Shown here: positions 29,557 to 44,585 of the stretch, one piece after another
Numbering within the stretch: position 1 is the stretch's first letter
How the letters are laid out: every line of letters starts with the position of its first letter
From: Scylla paramamosain
Lineage: Eukaryota; Arthropoda; Malacostraca; Decapoda; Portunidae
Assembly (NCBI RefSeq): GCF_035594125.1
Contig: NC_087166.1
Location: 17,969,766 to 18,033,765, forward strand
Reading direction: 5' to 3'
DNA: 64,000 nt
Position numbers and translations under genes: made by a program
The notes under the pieces: generated by a model
Told to the model about the DNA's origin: nothing
What the model saw: the letters and a program-made list of their open reading frames with translations, nothing else
Databases searched by the model: none

Positions 29557-29752
29557 TGTTGGGGATTCCAAATGTGTAATAAACCACAAATCGTAACAGG
29601 TGTTTATTGCTTGAAGTGTTTCGACCTGCAAACATGGGCAAATCAATACACATCCACATATCATAGTACACCCAGTTCAATCCCTCACAATGGTACCAAG
29701 AAAATAACACTTCATGTAGAGATTCTGACATCCGTTACAATCATATCCCAAA
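29557..29752 (-). repeat. BEL/Pao 5' LTR
   Basis: Matches the other LTR base for base by eye. The next 17 bases inside the element (TTTCGACTTCAACCACA on the minus strand) precede the gag ATG; no clear tRNA primer site was recognised there. Confidence 0.85.
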
Positions 29753-29754
29753 CT

Positions 29755-30005
29755 GCAAGAGTTAACCAGTATTCTCAATCATTCATCCCTTTCTCTGGTA
29801 AACTCTGGAACTCCCTGCCTGCTTCTGTATTTCCACCTTCCTATGACTTGAATTCCTTCAAGAGGGAGGTTTCAAGACACTTATCCACCAATTTTTGACC
29901 ACTGCTTTGACCCTTTTATGGGACTGGCATTTCAGTGGGCATTTTTTTTAATTATATTTTTGTTGCCTTTGGCCAGTGTCCTTCCTACATAAAAAAAAAA
30001 AAAAA
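29755..30005 (+). mobile_element. J1 LINE 3' end with poly-A
   Basis: Encodes ARVNQYSQSFIPFSGKLWNS and VFPPSYDLNSFKREVSRHL, followed by the J1 3' UTR and a poly-A tail (29990-30005). The 5' side is cut by the BEL/Pao element. Confidence 0.8.
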
Positions 30006-32195
30006 GACTCCTCGTACAGGAGTTCATATTGCAATTTTCCATGGCCCAGTGGATGCTCAACCACAAATGACCCCCAAAACTTTTAAAACTCCACAGATAA
30101 AGACAAATAGGTCTCCCAAGCTCCTTCCGCAATCCCACCAGAAACGTTCTGCTGACTCCCTACAGTCAACAGGTGTCACCCCTAGAAAGATCCTTCTGGG
30201 AGCGTCAGATGACGCTAACCCAGACATAACTACTCATAGAGATTCTTCCACATCCGAAATGGACATAGAGAGTCTCTCCCTCTCTATCTTCCCAGTTGGT
30301 TCTCCTCTAAGAGCGAATGATTACCAGCTTTGTCAACTTTGTCTTTCAGGAGTTTCAGAGACTGCGGGTATCTACCCACACACCACTTACTCAATCTCAG
30401 GTTTCTGCTTCTACAAGTAATGTAGGACCAGATAAACCTCGTCGCTCAAGTAAGGTACCTAGTCAGGTTGGCAAAGGGAAGCTTCTCAGAAAACCCCCTC
30501 AAAATAGTAATATTCACGATCCTGTAGTGGAATAGTCACGGTCTGCATGCCTCCTGGGAGGAAATCCGGTTGATGATCACTAGGTTTTCTCCTGTTTGTA
30601 TGTGTTTGCAAGAGGCAATGCTCGGGGACTCCACTCACTTTAGTCTTCCTGGATATCATGTTTCCTTCTTCACTCCACTTCCTGGTCAGGGACACCATGG
30701 TGGCACTGCCATCATAGAACAGATATTCCTTTTATCCACCTACAAGTTCACGTGCTTCTGGAGGCTGTTGCTGTTAAGGTTCTTATAAATCATTGTTATA
30801 CATTGTGCAGTCTGTATCTGCCTTCCAATGTTCATATTGAAAAGAATGAGCTTAATAACCATTTAAATGTTCTTCCCACCCTTTTCTTTTATTGGGTGAC
30901 TTTAATGGTGGCCATTCTTTGTGGGATGACACTATTAACCCTCGTGGTCTTTTGCATGTTTCTTTTATCGAGGATTTAGGATTAGATATTTTTATTCATT
31001 TATTTTTTTTTTTAATGGAGACATTACTAATTTTCATAATCAAACCGGTACTTTTGCAACAATAGATCTTTCTCTCTGTACCTTTAATTCCTTTCTTGAT
31101 TTTAATCTGGCCAGTTTCCTAAACGTCATGTTCCATGGTAGAATGTGAATTGTACATTTCACATTCATTTCAAGAAAGTGTGCTGCCTTTTCTCGCCTTC
31201 GATGACATCGTGGGGACGTCCACTGTCTTGAGGCTTTTCGACAAGCGCGTGCCCGTGCTCGCCGCATTTTAGAGGGCTCAGCAGGAGTCATTGAAGAGTT
31301 ATGACTCTTGCATCACAGGTAACACACACTCACCGAGGTCTTCAACAGAGTCCGCAAAGCATATGAAAAGTATTATGTACCTCCCCATCTATTCTCTTCC
31401 ATGATGAGGGGACGGTAGCAGACCCTAAGACAGTTACCGACCTGCTTGCTCAACACTCTGATAAAAAAAACTATGGCTCTTCATCGTCGTCACTTGAAAT
31501 CTGTTGGCGTCAATTTTGCCTCCTCTGGTGGTGAATCTTATAATGTCTCATTTTCTTTGCCTGAGCTACGCATGTATTTGTCCCAGTGCCAAGATTCTTC
31601 CCCAGGCCAAAATGACATCCCATATTTTTTATTTATTTTTTTTTTTGCGCCACATGTTCAATGAAGCTTGTATCTTTTTACTTGACCTTTATAATTTTAT
31701 TTTAAATACCGGTGATTTTCCATCTTTTTGGGGTGTTGCTGTAATTATCCCCATTTCAAAACCTGAAAAAAAGATCATCAGTTAGCGACCAACTAACCAT
31801 CCAATTTAATCTCATGTATTTGTAAGTTGCTAGAAAAAATGGTAAATGTCGACCGTATGTGATACTTGGAGAAAGGGAATTATCTGTCACCTATTCAGTA
31901 CATTTTTAGAAAAAAAAAATGAGGTCTGCAACTGATGATCTATTGTCTCTGGAATATTCATTTTGTGTGGTATTTGTTAATAAGCATCACCATGTCACAG
32001 CCTTTTTTTGGTTTAGAGAAAGCTTATGACACAACCTGACGTCATGGCATTCTACTTAGTCTGTTCGAGTTTGGTCTCCGTGGCCGACTCTCTATTTTTA
32101 TACATTTTTTATATCGTCGTTTTTTACGGGTACGGGTTGGTGGCGGTCTGTCAGGAGTTCGCGCACTTGAAGATAGCGTGCTGCAAGGAAGTGCT
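30006..32195 (+). pseudogene. Second jockey/I-type LINE (D), heavily decayed
   Basis: An ORF1-like Ser/Pro/Lys-rich region (30006-30530) is followed by endonuclease pieces SPVCMCLQEAMLGDSTHF, PGQGHHGGTAI (30570-30715) and ATIDLSLCTF (31060), and RT pieces including LEKAYDTT.RHGILL and [15 protein letters not shown] (32010-32110). Many stops and shifts. The motifs differ from J1 at every comparable point, so it is another family. It ends abruptly at about 32195 inside RT, where J1 endonuclease sequence begins. Confidence 0.65.
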
Positions 32196-32345
32196 TACCC
32201 TGTCACCCTCTCTTCTCCGTTGGGCTCTCCCGACAACAATCTCATATCTGTATCTTGTCCTATCGCTCCAATCCCTCCTCAGGATCCCCCTAACCGAAGG
32301 TGCCTCTGGCGCTTTGCCTCTGCTAGTTGGGGGGACCTGAGAAGG
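32196..32345 (+). mobile_element. J1 endonuclease fragment
   Basis: Encodes [20 protein letters not shown] and WGDLRRYF, the end of the J1 endonuclease, on the + strand. It is fused to LINE D on the left and to inverted J1 on the right. Confidence 0.65.
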
Positions 32346-34380
32346 TATTTTGATGAATAATAAGAAGAGAGTGGGTGACAGAACAGAACCCTGAGGAACA
32401 CCATTGTTAATAGATTTAGGAGAAGAACAGTGACAGTCTACCACAACAGCAATAGAACGGTCAGAAAGGAAACTTGAGATGAAGTTACAGAGAGAAGGAT
32501 AGAAGTCGTAGGAGGGTAGTTTGGAAATCGAAGCCTTGTGCCAGACTCTACCAAAAGCTTTTTATATGTCCAAGGCAACAGCAAAAGTTTCACCAAAATC
32601 TCTAAAAGAGGATGACCAAGACTCAGTAAGGAAAGCCAGAAGATCACCAGTAGAGCGGCCTTGACGGAACCCATACTGGTGATCAGATAAAAGGCTGTGA
32701 AGTGATAGATGTTTACGAATCTTCCTGTTGAGGATAAATTCAAAAACTTTAGATAGGCAGGAAATTAAAGCAATAGGACGGTAGTTTGAGGGATTAGAAC
32801 GGTCACCTTTTTTAGGAACAGGCTGAATGTAGGCAAACTTCCAACAAGAAGGAAAGGTAGATGTTAACAGACAGAGCTGAAAGAGTTTGACTAGGCAAGG
32901 TGCAAACACGGAGGCACAGTTTCGGAGAACAATAGGAGGGACCCCATCAGGTCCATAAGCCTTCCGAGGGTTTAGGCCAGAGAGGGCATGGAAAACATCA
33001 TTGCGAAGAATTTTAATAGGTGGCATGAAGTAGTCAGAGGGTGGAGGAGAGGGAGGAACAAGCCCAGAACCGTCCAAGGTAGAGTTTTTAGCAAAGGTTT
33101 GAGCGAAGAGTTCAGCTTTAGAAATAGATGTGATAGCAGTGGTGCCATCTGGTTGAAATAAAGGAGGGAAAGAAGAAGAAGCAAAGTTATTGGAGATATT
33201 TTTGGCTAGATGCCATAAGTCACGAGGGGAGTTAGATCTTGAAAAGTTGTGACACTTTCTGTTAATGAAGGAGTTTTTGGCTAGTTGGATAACCGTTTTA
33301 TTGCTACTGTGGTAAACGGTCACTGTTATTCTCCTAAATCTATTACAGTGGTGTTCCTCAGGGTTCTGTCTTATCACCCACTCTTTTCTTACTATTCACC
33401 AATGGCCTTCTAAACGAAACTTCTTGTCCTATCTACTCCTACGCTGATGATACCACCCTGCACTTTTCCACCTATTTTCATAGACGTCCAACCCTTCAGG
33501 AAGTAAACATTTCACGCAGGGAAGCCACAGAACCCCTGACTTCTAATCTTTCTATAATCTCTGATTGGGGCAGAGCAAACTTAGTATTGTTTAATGCCTC
33601 AAAAACTCACTTCCTCTATCTATCAACTCAACACAACCTTTCAGACAACTATACCCTCTTCTTCATTGACAGTTGCATCCCCTCTTCTACACTGAACATC
33701 CTCGGGCTGTTCTTTACTTATAATCTGAATTGGAAACTTCACATCTCACCTCTAGCTAAAACAGTTTCTATGAAGTTAGGTGTTCTGAGACGGTCTCCGC
33801 CAGTTTTTCTCACCCCCCAGCTGCTAACTCTGTACAAAGGCCTTATCCGTCTGTATGGAGTATGCTTCACATGTCTGGGGGTTCCACTCATACCGCTCTT
33901 CTAGACAGGGTGGAATCAAGAGCTTTTCGTCTCATCAACTTCAGCCTCTCTCTTATCTCCGCAATGTTGCATCTGTAGCCATCTTCTACCATTATTTTAA
34001 TACTAACTGCTCTTCTGATCTTGCTAACTGCATGCCTCCCCTCCTCCTGCGACCTCCCTACACAAGACTTTCTTCTTTCTCTCACCCCTATTCTGTCCAC
34101 CTCTCTAATGCAGTTAATGATTAACTCTAATGAGTTAATCAGTATTCTCAATCATTCATCCCTTTCTCTGGTAAGCTCTGGAACTTCCTGCCTGCTTCTG
34201 TATTTCCACCTTCCTATGACTTGAATTTCTTCAAAAGGGAGGTTTCAAGACCCTTATCCTTCAATTTTTGACTACGCTTTGGACCCTTTTATGGACTGGC
34301 ATCTCAGTAGGCTTTTTCTTTTTTATTGGATTTTTGTTGCCCTTGGCCGGTGTTTCTCATATAAAAAAAATAAAAAAAAA
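32346..34380. mobile_element. J1 LINE copy with inverted 5' segment
   Basis: Left segment 32346-33290 is minus strand (RT fingers and first palm motif, KSFINRKCHNF to [16 protein letters not shown]). Right segment 33290-34380 is plus strand, starts again at about the same RT position (GHCYSPKSIT), contains YADDTTLH, the RT C-terminal domain and ARVNQYSQ-type tail, and ends in poly-A. An outer edge at the internal breakpoint, with the 5' end at the junction, is the arrangement expected from twin priming during LINE insertion. Frames contain shifts. Confidence 0.75.
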
Positions 34381-37206
34381 CACGTGTTTAGTGAGAAATG
34401 AACTGACGCTACAGCTGTCTAGTGTAGACATGGCCCCTTGTGTTGCTGAGTCGTTTGTTTGTTGTAGTCGTCTGGTTTTATCAATTGTATAATGGAATTA
34501 GTGTACAGGGCACCAAACAGTATAAAGGGAATCAAAATCTCAATATATCAGGAAACAAATAGAGCAGGCAGGTACAATCGGGTATGTGTGGTAGGAGATT
34601 TTAATTTTAGGAATATCGACTGGTGCCTGATGGTGGGTAACAGTGAAGCAGAAGAATTTCTTGTGGTAATTCAGGATATTTTATTTTATTTTTTTTTAAC
34701 AAGTAATCTTAGAACCCCACAATGGGGGAAAAATATTCTAGCAGGTAGAGGTTGGAGGACGGCTAGCTAACAGCGACCATTGTGAAATCAGGTACAAATT
34801 AGAATGGGAGAAAACTTTTAGAAGTAAAAACATTGGTAAAATACCTGATCTTAGGAGGGCACATTTTGAGGGATTAAAAAGGTACCTCCAAGGAGTTGAC
34901 TACCAACGGACGCAGGGGGAGGTAAGGTCCAAGACAGAATTGAGAGAGATAAGGCAGGGTGAGGGAGGTGAGGTGAGGTGTGAGGGTGAGGAGCAGGAGG
35001 AGGGGGGAAGGGTACGGTGGGGTCGGAGGAGTGAGAGAAGGGAAGATTTGTGTATGTTAGAAGGTCAGGTCATGGTGAGATGGGCGAGGTGAGGTCGAGG
35101 GCAGTAGAAGAGGATGGATGGGGCCGAGATTAAATGATTATGGGAAGTAAATGTAGAAGAGTTGTACAACTATTTCGTTGATAAATTACATACATGACAG
35201 TTCGCAAACATCCCTTATAGAGCAATAAGATCACAGAAGAATGAACCTAAATGGATGACTGTTAGGTTAAAACCCTATATAGGGCGAAAAATAATTATAT
35301 ATAAGAGATTAAAAGCAGGCGAAGAAGTTTTAAAGCCACATTATAATGAATTAGTTAGAACAATCAGGAGGTTAACGAAGAAAGCTAAAAACAATTATGA
35401 ATTAAAGGTAGCCAGCCGGGCGAAGACGAACACCAAGGGATTTTATCAAGTATATAAGACGAAGAATAGAGAAACAATAGGTCCATTAAAGACACCAGAT
35501 GGGGAGCTGGTTAGTTCTGGGGAAAAGATTAGTGAAATTCTGAATGAGTACTTTTAACTGTCTTCACCGAGGAAAACATGCAGGAAATGCAAAACAGTGA
35601 GCAGATGTTTAGAGCAAAAGCTAACAGATATTACCATAACTAAAGAGAAAGTAGAACAGGAAAACGTTTAAGCCACCAGGACCAGATGAAATATATCCTA
35701 GAGTACTTTAGGAATGCAAAGAAATTATTAGTGAACCGTTAGTTTCTGTCTTTAGGAAATCACTTGAGTCAGTTGAGATACCAGTAATGTGGAGGCAGGC
35801 GAATCTAATACCCATCTTTAAGAAAAGAGATAAAACTTTAACGTCTAATTATAGACCTGTCAGCTTAACTTCTGTTGTAGGTAAAATAATGGAGTAAATA
35901 ATAGTGAAAACATTAGAGAACATTTAGACAAACATAACTTGATAAATTAGTCACAACATGGCTTCACGAAGGGGAAGTTTTGCCTGACAAATTTAAGTTT
36001 TTACAGTAAGGTTTACGAGGTGACACATAATGGTGATAGTTATGCCATCCTATAACTGGAATTTTGTAAAGCGTCTGACAAGGTAACCCATCAGAGGCTA
36101 CTGAGAAAGGTTAGGACGCACAGGATAGATGGGAAGGTGTTAGACTGGATAAGGTTGTAGCTAAGTGATAGGCGACAGAGAGCTGTAACAAACGGTTATA
36201 AATCCGAGTGTGGTCAAGTAATTTGTAGGGTGCCCCAAGGATTAGTATTAGGGCCATTGTTTTTTGTAATATATATCAATGATTTGATAGTGGAATTAGT
36301 AGTGGTGTTAGTAAATTTGCTGATGACACGAAGGTAGGTAGATTAATTAAGTCTGAATCGGATGTCACCGCCTTGCAGGCAGATTTAAATAAGATGAACG
36401 AATGGACAGACAGATGGCAAATGTGATTTAATATCAGCAAATGAAAAATAGTTAGCGTAGGTAGAGGAAACCCACACAGTAGGTACACAACAAACAACGA
36501 AACTCTCATAGGTTCAGGGTACGAAAAAGGATTTGGAAGTTATAGTTAGCTCTGAACTCCGTCTAAGAGAGGAATGTACAGTGGCCAGAAACAGGGCAAA
36601 TAGGGTATTAGGATTCATTTTTTAGGATTGGTAAAAGTTGAGGTCCCGAAGTAATATTAAAGTTATATTTGGCACAAGTTAGATCTCATCTAGACTACGC
36701 TGTGCAGTTCTGGCTCCCATATTACAGGAAGAATATAGGTGTTTTGGAATCAGTACAAAAGGGAATGACTAATAGGATACAGGGATGAGGAGTATTTCTT
36801 ATGAAGCGAGATCGAAGCTGCTAAATTTGCATTCTTTAGAGAGACGTATGTTAAGAGGGGCCTGATAGAAGTTTTTAAATGGTATAAGGGTTATAACAAG
36901 AGGGACGTAAGCAAAATCCTTAGGATCATCAACCAGGACAAAAGAAGAAATAACGAGTTCAAGCTTGAAAAATTTAGGCTAAAAAAAGAGATAGGAAGGA
37001 ATTGGTTCTCAGATAGAGTGGTAGATGAATGGAATGGATTCAGTAATCATAATGTTAGTGCTAAGTCATTAGGGAGCTTTAAGAGAAGATTAGATAAATT
37101 TATGGGAGGGGATGATAGGTGGAAATAGATAGGCATATTTCATACAGGGACTGTCACGTATAGGCCTGATGGCTTCTTACAGTTTCCCTTATTTCTTATG
37201 TTCTTT
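34381..37206 (+). mobile_element. CR1-like LINE copy 2, internally deleted
   Basis: Starts in the CR1 5' UTR (TGTTTAGTGAGAAATGAACTG) and the ORF1 start (ATGGCCCCTTGTGTTGCTGA), then jumps near 34480 into ORF2 endonuclease, losing most of ORF1 and the endonuclease N-terminus. VCVVGDFNFRNIDW keeps the Gly missing in the first copy. RT follows in broken frames with LLFFVIYIND-type palm and a decayed ADDTK motif near 36320. Ends TTCTTATGTTCTT. Older than the copy at 11251-15465. Confidence 0.85.
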
Positions 37207-38060
37207 AAATGATTAAGGAGCAGCAGAGAGATGGGGAGTTTACCCCAAGGTGTGTGAGCTCAGTAAACAGGTTGAATATCAGGAAGAGCTTGTATTGTTG
37301 AATAAAACTTTATATTGTCCGTGGAAATAGGCGAACAGAGGAGACTTACTGCAAGTTATAGCGCCTTCGAAGTTTAGAGCAGCAGTGGTGCTGCTGGCAC
37401 ATGAATGTCTAGTGGCGGGTCAGCTTGAAATTAGTAAAACAATGGAGAGACTGCGGATAAATTTCTTGTGGCCTAGCATGGCTGGTAGTGTTGCTACTGT
37501 ACTTGGAAGCTGCCACACCTGTGAGCAAGCCGAATCAATCTAGAACTGGCTATAAATACCTGCTGACCGTGATGAATGTCACAGCAGGGTATCTGAAGCC
37601 ATATCTCTCTTGAGCACCCATTTCAAGATGGTGGTTAAGGCCTTATTAAGTTTCTTTACTCATTTTGGACTGCTTTCCGAGGTGTAATCAGACCAAGAAG
37701 CCAATGTATTTTCTAGATTGTTTGCTCAAAACACGAATGAGTGGGAGATTAAGTATGTTTGTTCCCTTCAGTGCCTACCATCCTCAGTCACAAGTGACCT
37801 TGGAGAGGCATCATCAAACCTTGAAAAAATATGTTTATTGCCTTATGTTTAGACCATGATAAAGACTGGAAAGATAAATTTCTGCGGAGCGATGCTAGTG
37901 AGGAGTGGAACAAAGCTGGCGACGATGAGTCACCCACCCATCCCTCCCCTTTATCCGTTCTTTATCGCAGCAGAGTGGAACCGTTTCCTACGCCAGTCAG
38001 GTTCCTAGCGGACAGAGGAGGCGTAGTATCGCGGGGACGTAATACTGGCAAATAGTTGGG
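37207..38060 (+). pseudogene. Gypsy integrase region, decayed
   Basis: Blocks in order on the + strand: LLQVIAPSKFRAAVVLLAHE, MERLRINFLWPSMAGSV and SCHTCEQAES (HHCC zinc-binding region), YLLTVMNVTAGY (core with the first catalytic position changed from Asp to Asn), then MFVPFSAYHPQSQVTLERHH (the block containing the catalytic Glu). Typical Gypsy order, broken by stops and shifts. RT and RNase H would lie upstream where CR1 copy 2 ends. An LTR follows directly, as expected for the 3' end of the element. Confidence 0.75.
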
Positions 38061-40515
<2,455 letters not shown>

Positions 40516-40707
40516 GGAACATAATGATAATGATAAAAAAAAAGGCGTTATACCGCAAAAACCCACATTAAGCATAATATTGTTATGTGAGGCATAAGTA
40601 TCAAAGAAAAGAAGTGAAAGGAAAGATATGACAAGAGGAAGTAAGAAGGAGACAGAAAATGGAAGATAGAAGAAAGGTTAACGGGGACGAGTGATGGAGA
40701 CGTCATA

Positions 40708-42471
40708 TGTACGATAGCTGCCTACCACTAGTATGCGTTTACAGCAAAACCGTCCGCGTATAACCATCCCTTATCCTCGATTAATTTTCCATATTTCCCG
40801 TTGTCCTTTCGTAATAAGTTCCACCCAATAGTTAGAGAAAAAGTCCCCCCTTGCCTATAAAGTATCGGGGTATCCAGCCCCCATAGTTTACTAATAATTA
40901 TTTTCTGAAGACAACTGATTTATTTGCGTTACCCATCAGCACGAGATGAGAGCGCAAGCAGGTGGTGTGCTACCTCCCCCCCCCCGTTCCTCAACCCCGC
41001 AACCCCGCTCCCTTTACGTTGTCATTATGACCCCCCACCCACATCTTGAGTCGCTGCCAGTTGTGGGTCAGCTGATGAGAGAGGTAGAAATGCTTTGCGA
41101 GGCAGGGCGAGGCTTGGAGAATTTGTGCGTTATAAGCTTAGAGGGAGATTAGAGTCATATAATCTTATTTACTAGTGAAGCAATAAGCCCCTGCTGATGA
41201 TAGGTAAGAAATAGTTCTTATCGAAAGACTGCCTATAATAGTTGTGCCTCGTCAGTTTACCACGGCTCCTCGACTGCACAGCCGAGTACAGTAAAATCCC
41301 TCTTATCCGGCATCAACGGGACCGCCGACATGCCGGATACTTGAATATTGACGGATACTTGAATAGAAGTGAAATTATGTCCACAATCACCACCCTACAC
41401 TCACGCATCTTACCATAACAAAGATCAGCTGATCTTAATCAGCAGCTGATCGGATCAGCTGCTTAAGTGTAAGCACAACACGCTTCCTCTTTTCTACAAC
41501 TTTAGGCATGATGAAGGCGTCAGGCGATAAAGAGTGCACATGCGGGACTGAGTCACTGAGTAAACACAGTGCAGTGGGCCGCGGGTGGCGCGAAGCAGTG
41601 CGCTCTGGTGGCGAGGGGACAAAATATGTCTCGCGCGGGAATTTTAATCGATTTTATGAGTACACATTGATTTTTTTATTGATTTTAAGGCTCGGGGAAA
41701 AATGTGCCGGATACTTGAAGCTGCCGGATACTCGAATGCCGGATGAGAGGGATTTTACTGTATTTGGCGTGTCTGTGAGCGGTCACTGCTGGTGTGGGGA
41801 GCTTGTTTGTGTATTTGTTGTGTTGTTATATACTACTGTGATCCAGGTTTCTTTTAAAGGGCCTGGACAAAGAGGGTTATAAGTAAGTTACTGTGTAGTA
41901 AAGTATTCTTCTTCCCCGGGCCGTGTCATTTCTGTGAGGGGGTTAGGGCCTGTCTCATAGGAAGTTAAAAATAATATTGCATAGCAGAGGGAGATAGTGT
42001 TCTACGGAGGTGGATGGATATTGTCTTGTTTGAATAGAACATTATATTCCTTATATGTATTTCTCGCTCGTTGTAACTGTCTGTTTCTAGACCGTAGCTG
42101 GCGATTCTTTCTGAGCGAGTTCAGCGATATGGCAGTAATAATATTCCCATGCCTGTAGGTGGGTGAAACAGGTTGACAGCCCAATTTGTGTAGTTCACCA
42201 AAGGAATTCAGAAGGACCGTGTCGAGGTGAATCTTAGCTCTGCACTACATTGTGTAGAAGTGGCAAGGTAAGGAGGCTGATCCCAGATAGTGGCAGCTGA
42301 AAAGGGGCCCGGAACCTGGTGTTATGACGTTGTGTAAAAGGTGCAAGAGACAAGAAGGACCTTGTGACCCCATAACTGGGCCCTGCACTAAGGTACATAG
42401 GTGGTAACTTAGGAAGGTCAGCCGAAATAAAGGCAACCGTGAGAGGGGCAAAAGTCTGTGGTTGTAACAAT
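40708..42471 (+). repeat. LTR variant B, interrupted by a MITE
   Basis: Starts around TGTACGATAGCTG and passes through GGCGAGGCTTGGAGAATTTG (41108), then after the MITE through GGTGAAACAGGTTGACAGCC (42161), a duplicated tail (about 42180-42325 and 42335-42455) and the end ..TGTGGTTGTAACA at 42469, against a short TA run. Confidence 0.65.
41289..41760. mobile_element. pogo/Tigger-type MITE, 472 bp
   Basis: Terminal inverted repeats: left CAGTAAAATCCCTCTTATCC, right GGATGAGAGGGATTTTACTG, near-perfect reverse complements. TA target duplications on both sides (41287-41288 and 41761-41762), as in Tc1/mariner-pogo elements. CCGGATACTTGAA-type subterminal repeats occur near both ends. No transposase frame. 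Inserted in the LTR. Confidence 0.9.
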
Positions 42472-42639
42472 ATATATATAACTCTTAAGTGCGCCTTTGT
42501 CTAGACTCTCTTGTACAGACTTTCCACGAGTCGCACAGAAAGGCAGACGCGCCTGCCAACTCGATCACATGACGATGGAGAAGAGAGGGATAGAAATAAC
42601 GGCGGGGGGGGAGGGGAGGTGACGAACCGCCAACCCACC

Positions 42640-43064
<425 letters not shown>

Positions 43065-43199
43065 ATACCTGCAGTACACTGTTTCGTATACACATGTCCA
43101 GAATTTCTAGGCATTGTCTTGTGATCTTGATTAAAAATAATGTGACGCCCATACCAATCTACACCAGTTTTGTTTTTCGCCCTCTCAAAAAAAAAAAAA

Positions 43200-43590
43200 A
43201 AAAAGAAGCTTACTCTGTACAGGGCCTTATCCGTCCATAAATGAAGAACGCTTCCACTTCATGTTAGGAAGGTGGGGTGGGGAGGGAAACCGGGAGAAGC
43301 TTTCACAAATACTGCTTTCTTGGAGATGGTGAAATCAAAAGCATCTCATCTCACCAACTACCTACCTCTATCTGACTGTCTTCAGCCTCTCTTTTTGCCA
43401 GAATGATGCATGTCTTGTTACCTTCTATCGCTCCTTTGACGCTAACTCCTATTTTGATCATGTTAACCGTATGAAAACACTTCAAGACAATTTTCGAAAT
43501 TTGGAAGATCTTTTCTGTTTTTACGTTGTAACGGTCTTTTTTTCACTTTTTGTTGTTCCAGGTAAGTGCTTTTCTTACATAAAAAAAAAA
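43200..43590 (+). mobile_element. Diverged J1-type 3' end
   Basis: TACAGGGCCTTATCCGTCC, then a GVKSKASHLTNYLPLSDCLQ-like stretch and a 3' UTR ending in AAAAAAAAAA near 43580, parallel J1 3' ends but with many differences and an extra poly-A at its start. Confidence 0.5.
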
Positions 43591-43829
43591 TGAATAAGTA
43601 AAAATAAAAATCCTTGAATCTGGTTATTTGTATGAACGAATCACGAATATATCAGAATATATTGATATTATTTATGTTCTAGAGGAAACAAAATGTACGA
43701 TGTTAATGTTTATACATCCATCTATATGTGATCCCTATTGCTACATCTCAACTCCAACATACCTAAGACACACACACACACACACATTCAAGTTTTAATT
43801 TCTTTTTCTTTTTCTTTCCCTATCATTAG

Positions 43830-43992
43830 GAAATCTTCTGGTCAACGTTGGCCCTACCCACGATGGGCGCATACCACCAATTATGGAGGAGCGCCTCAGG
43901 CAGATGGGGTTTTGGTTGGACGTAAATGGGGACTCAGTATACGACTCTGTTCCTTGGAAACATCAAAATGACAGTATGACAGCCGGAGTCTG
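43830..43992 (+). CDS. FUCA: Alpha-L-fucosidase, exon after the 27-kb intron
   Basis: Acceptor TTTCCCTATCATTAG, donor GTGAG. Two bases complete the Gly codon split from 16845; then [20 protein letters not shown] and [20 protein letters not shown], ending TAGVW split in phase 2. LLN(V/I)GPT.DG is a conserved GH29 motif near the end of the catalytic barrel. The frame is open and no lesion is seen, so the gene is likely functional despite the large intron. Confidence 0.93.
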
Positions 43993-44174
43993 GTGAGACT
44001 TTTATTTTATTTTATTTTATTTCATTTGTTTTTATTACGATGAAACGATTTACGCAAAATATTCTATTATACTGTACCTAAGAACATTTCTCCTCTTAAA
44101 CAGCACAATAATAGCAGATCTTTTCTAAACAGCTTTACTTGCTATGTACTATCTTATAAATATTCCTTTATCAG

Positions 44175-44316
44175 GTATACAAGCAAAGGCGATGTTGTAT
44201 ACAGCATGGTGTTGACATGGCCAGAAAAAAACGAGCTTACGTTGGGATCAGTGGTGACTACGAACACTACCGTTATTTATATGCTGGGTCATGCTTCTAG
44301 GCCTGCTCCACTACCG
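44175..44316 (+). CDS. FUCA: Alpha-L-fucosidase, exon for C-terminal beta domain
   Basis: Starts after TTTATCAG; the first base completes Trp (TG+G) and reads YTSKGDVVYSMVLTWPEKNE, then LTLGSVVTTNTTVIYMLGH. W-YTSKG..VY is well conserved in animal fucosidases. A sequon (NTT) is present. Ends in phase 0 at a GTACGC donor. Confidence 0.92.
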
Positions 44317-44456
44317 GTACGCTCTTTGCTCGTCGTAACTATTCAATATGCTGTTCTTGATTTTCTTTATTCTTTCCTTAGCCACAGGAAGATTTTGCAA
44401 AACTGGTCCCACTGTAAAGCAGGGCCATTTACGAAACCCTTCTAATTGTGTGTGTA

Positions 44457-44585
<129 letters not shown>

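Larger units (their letters stand above)
24431..29752 (-). mobile_element. BEL/Pao LTR retrotransposon, defective
   Basis: 5.3 kb on the minus strand: short identical LTRs, gag-protease-RT in one long frame (29539-26978), then two more frames carrying the end of RT and integrase (26946-26224 and 26114-25452), then a 0.8-kb untranslated 3' region with a tandem duplication. RNase H and the connection domain are deleted. The right side joins a J1 3' fragment; the left flank is unrelated, with no visible target duplication. Confidence 0.9.
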
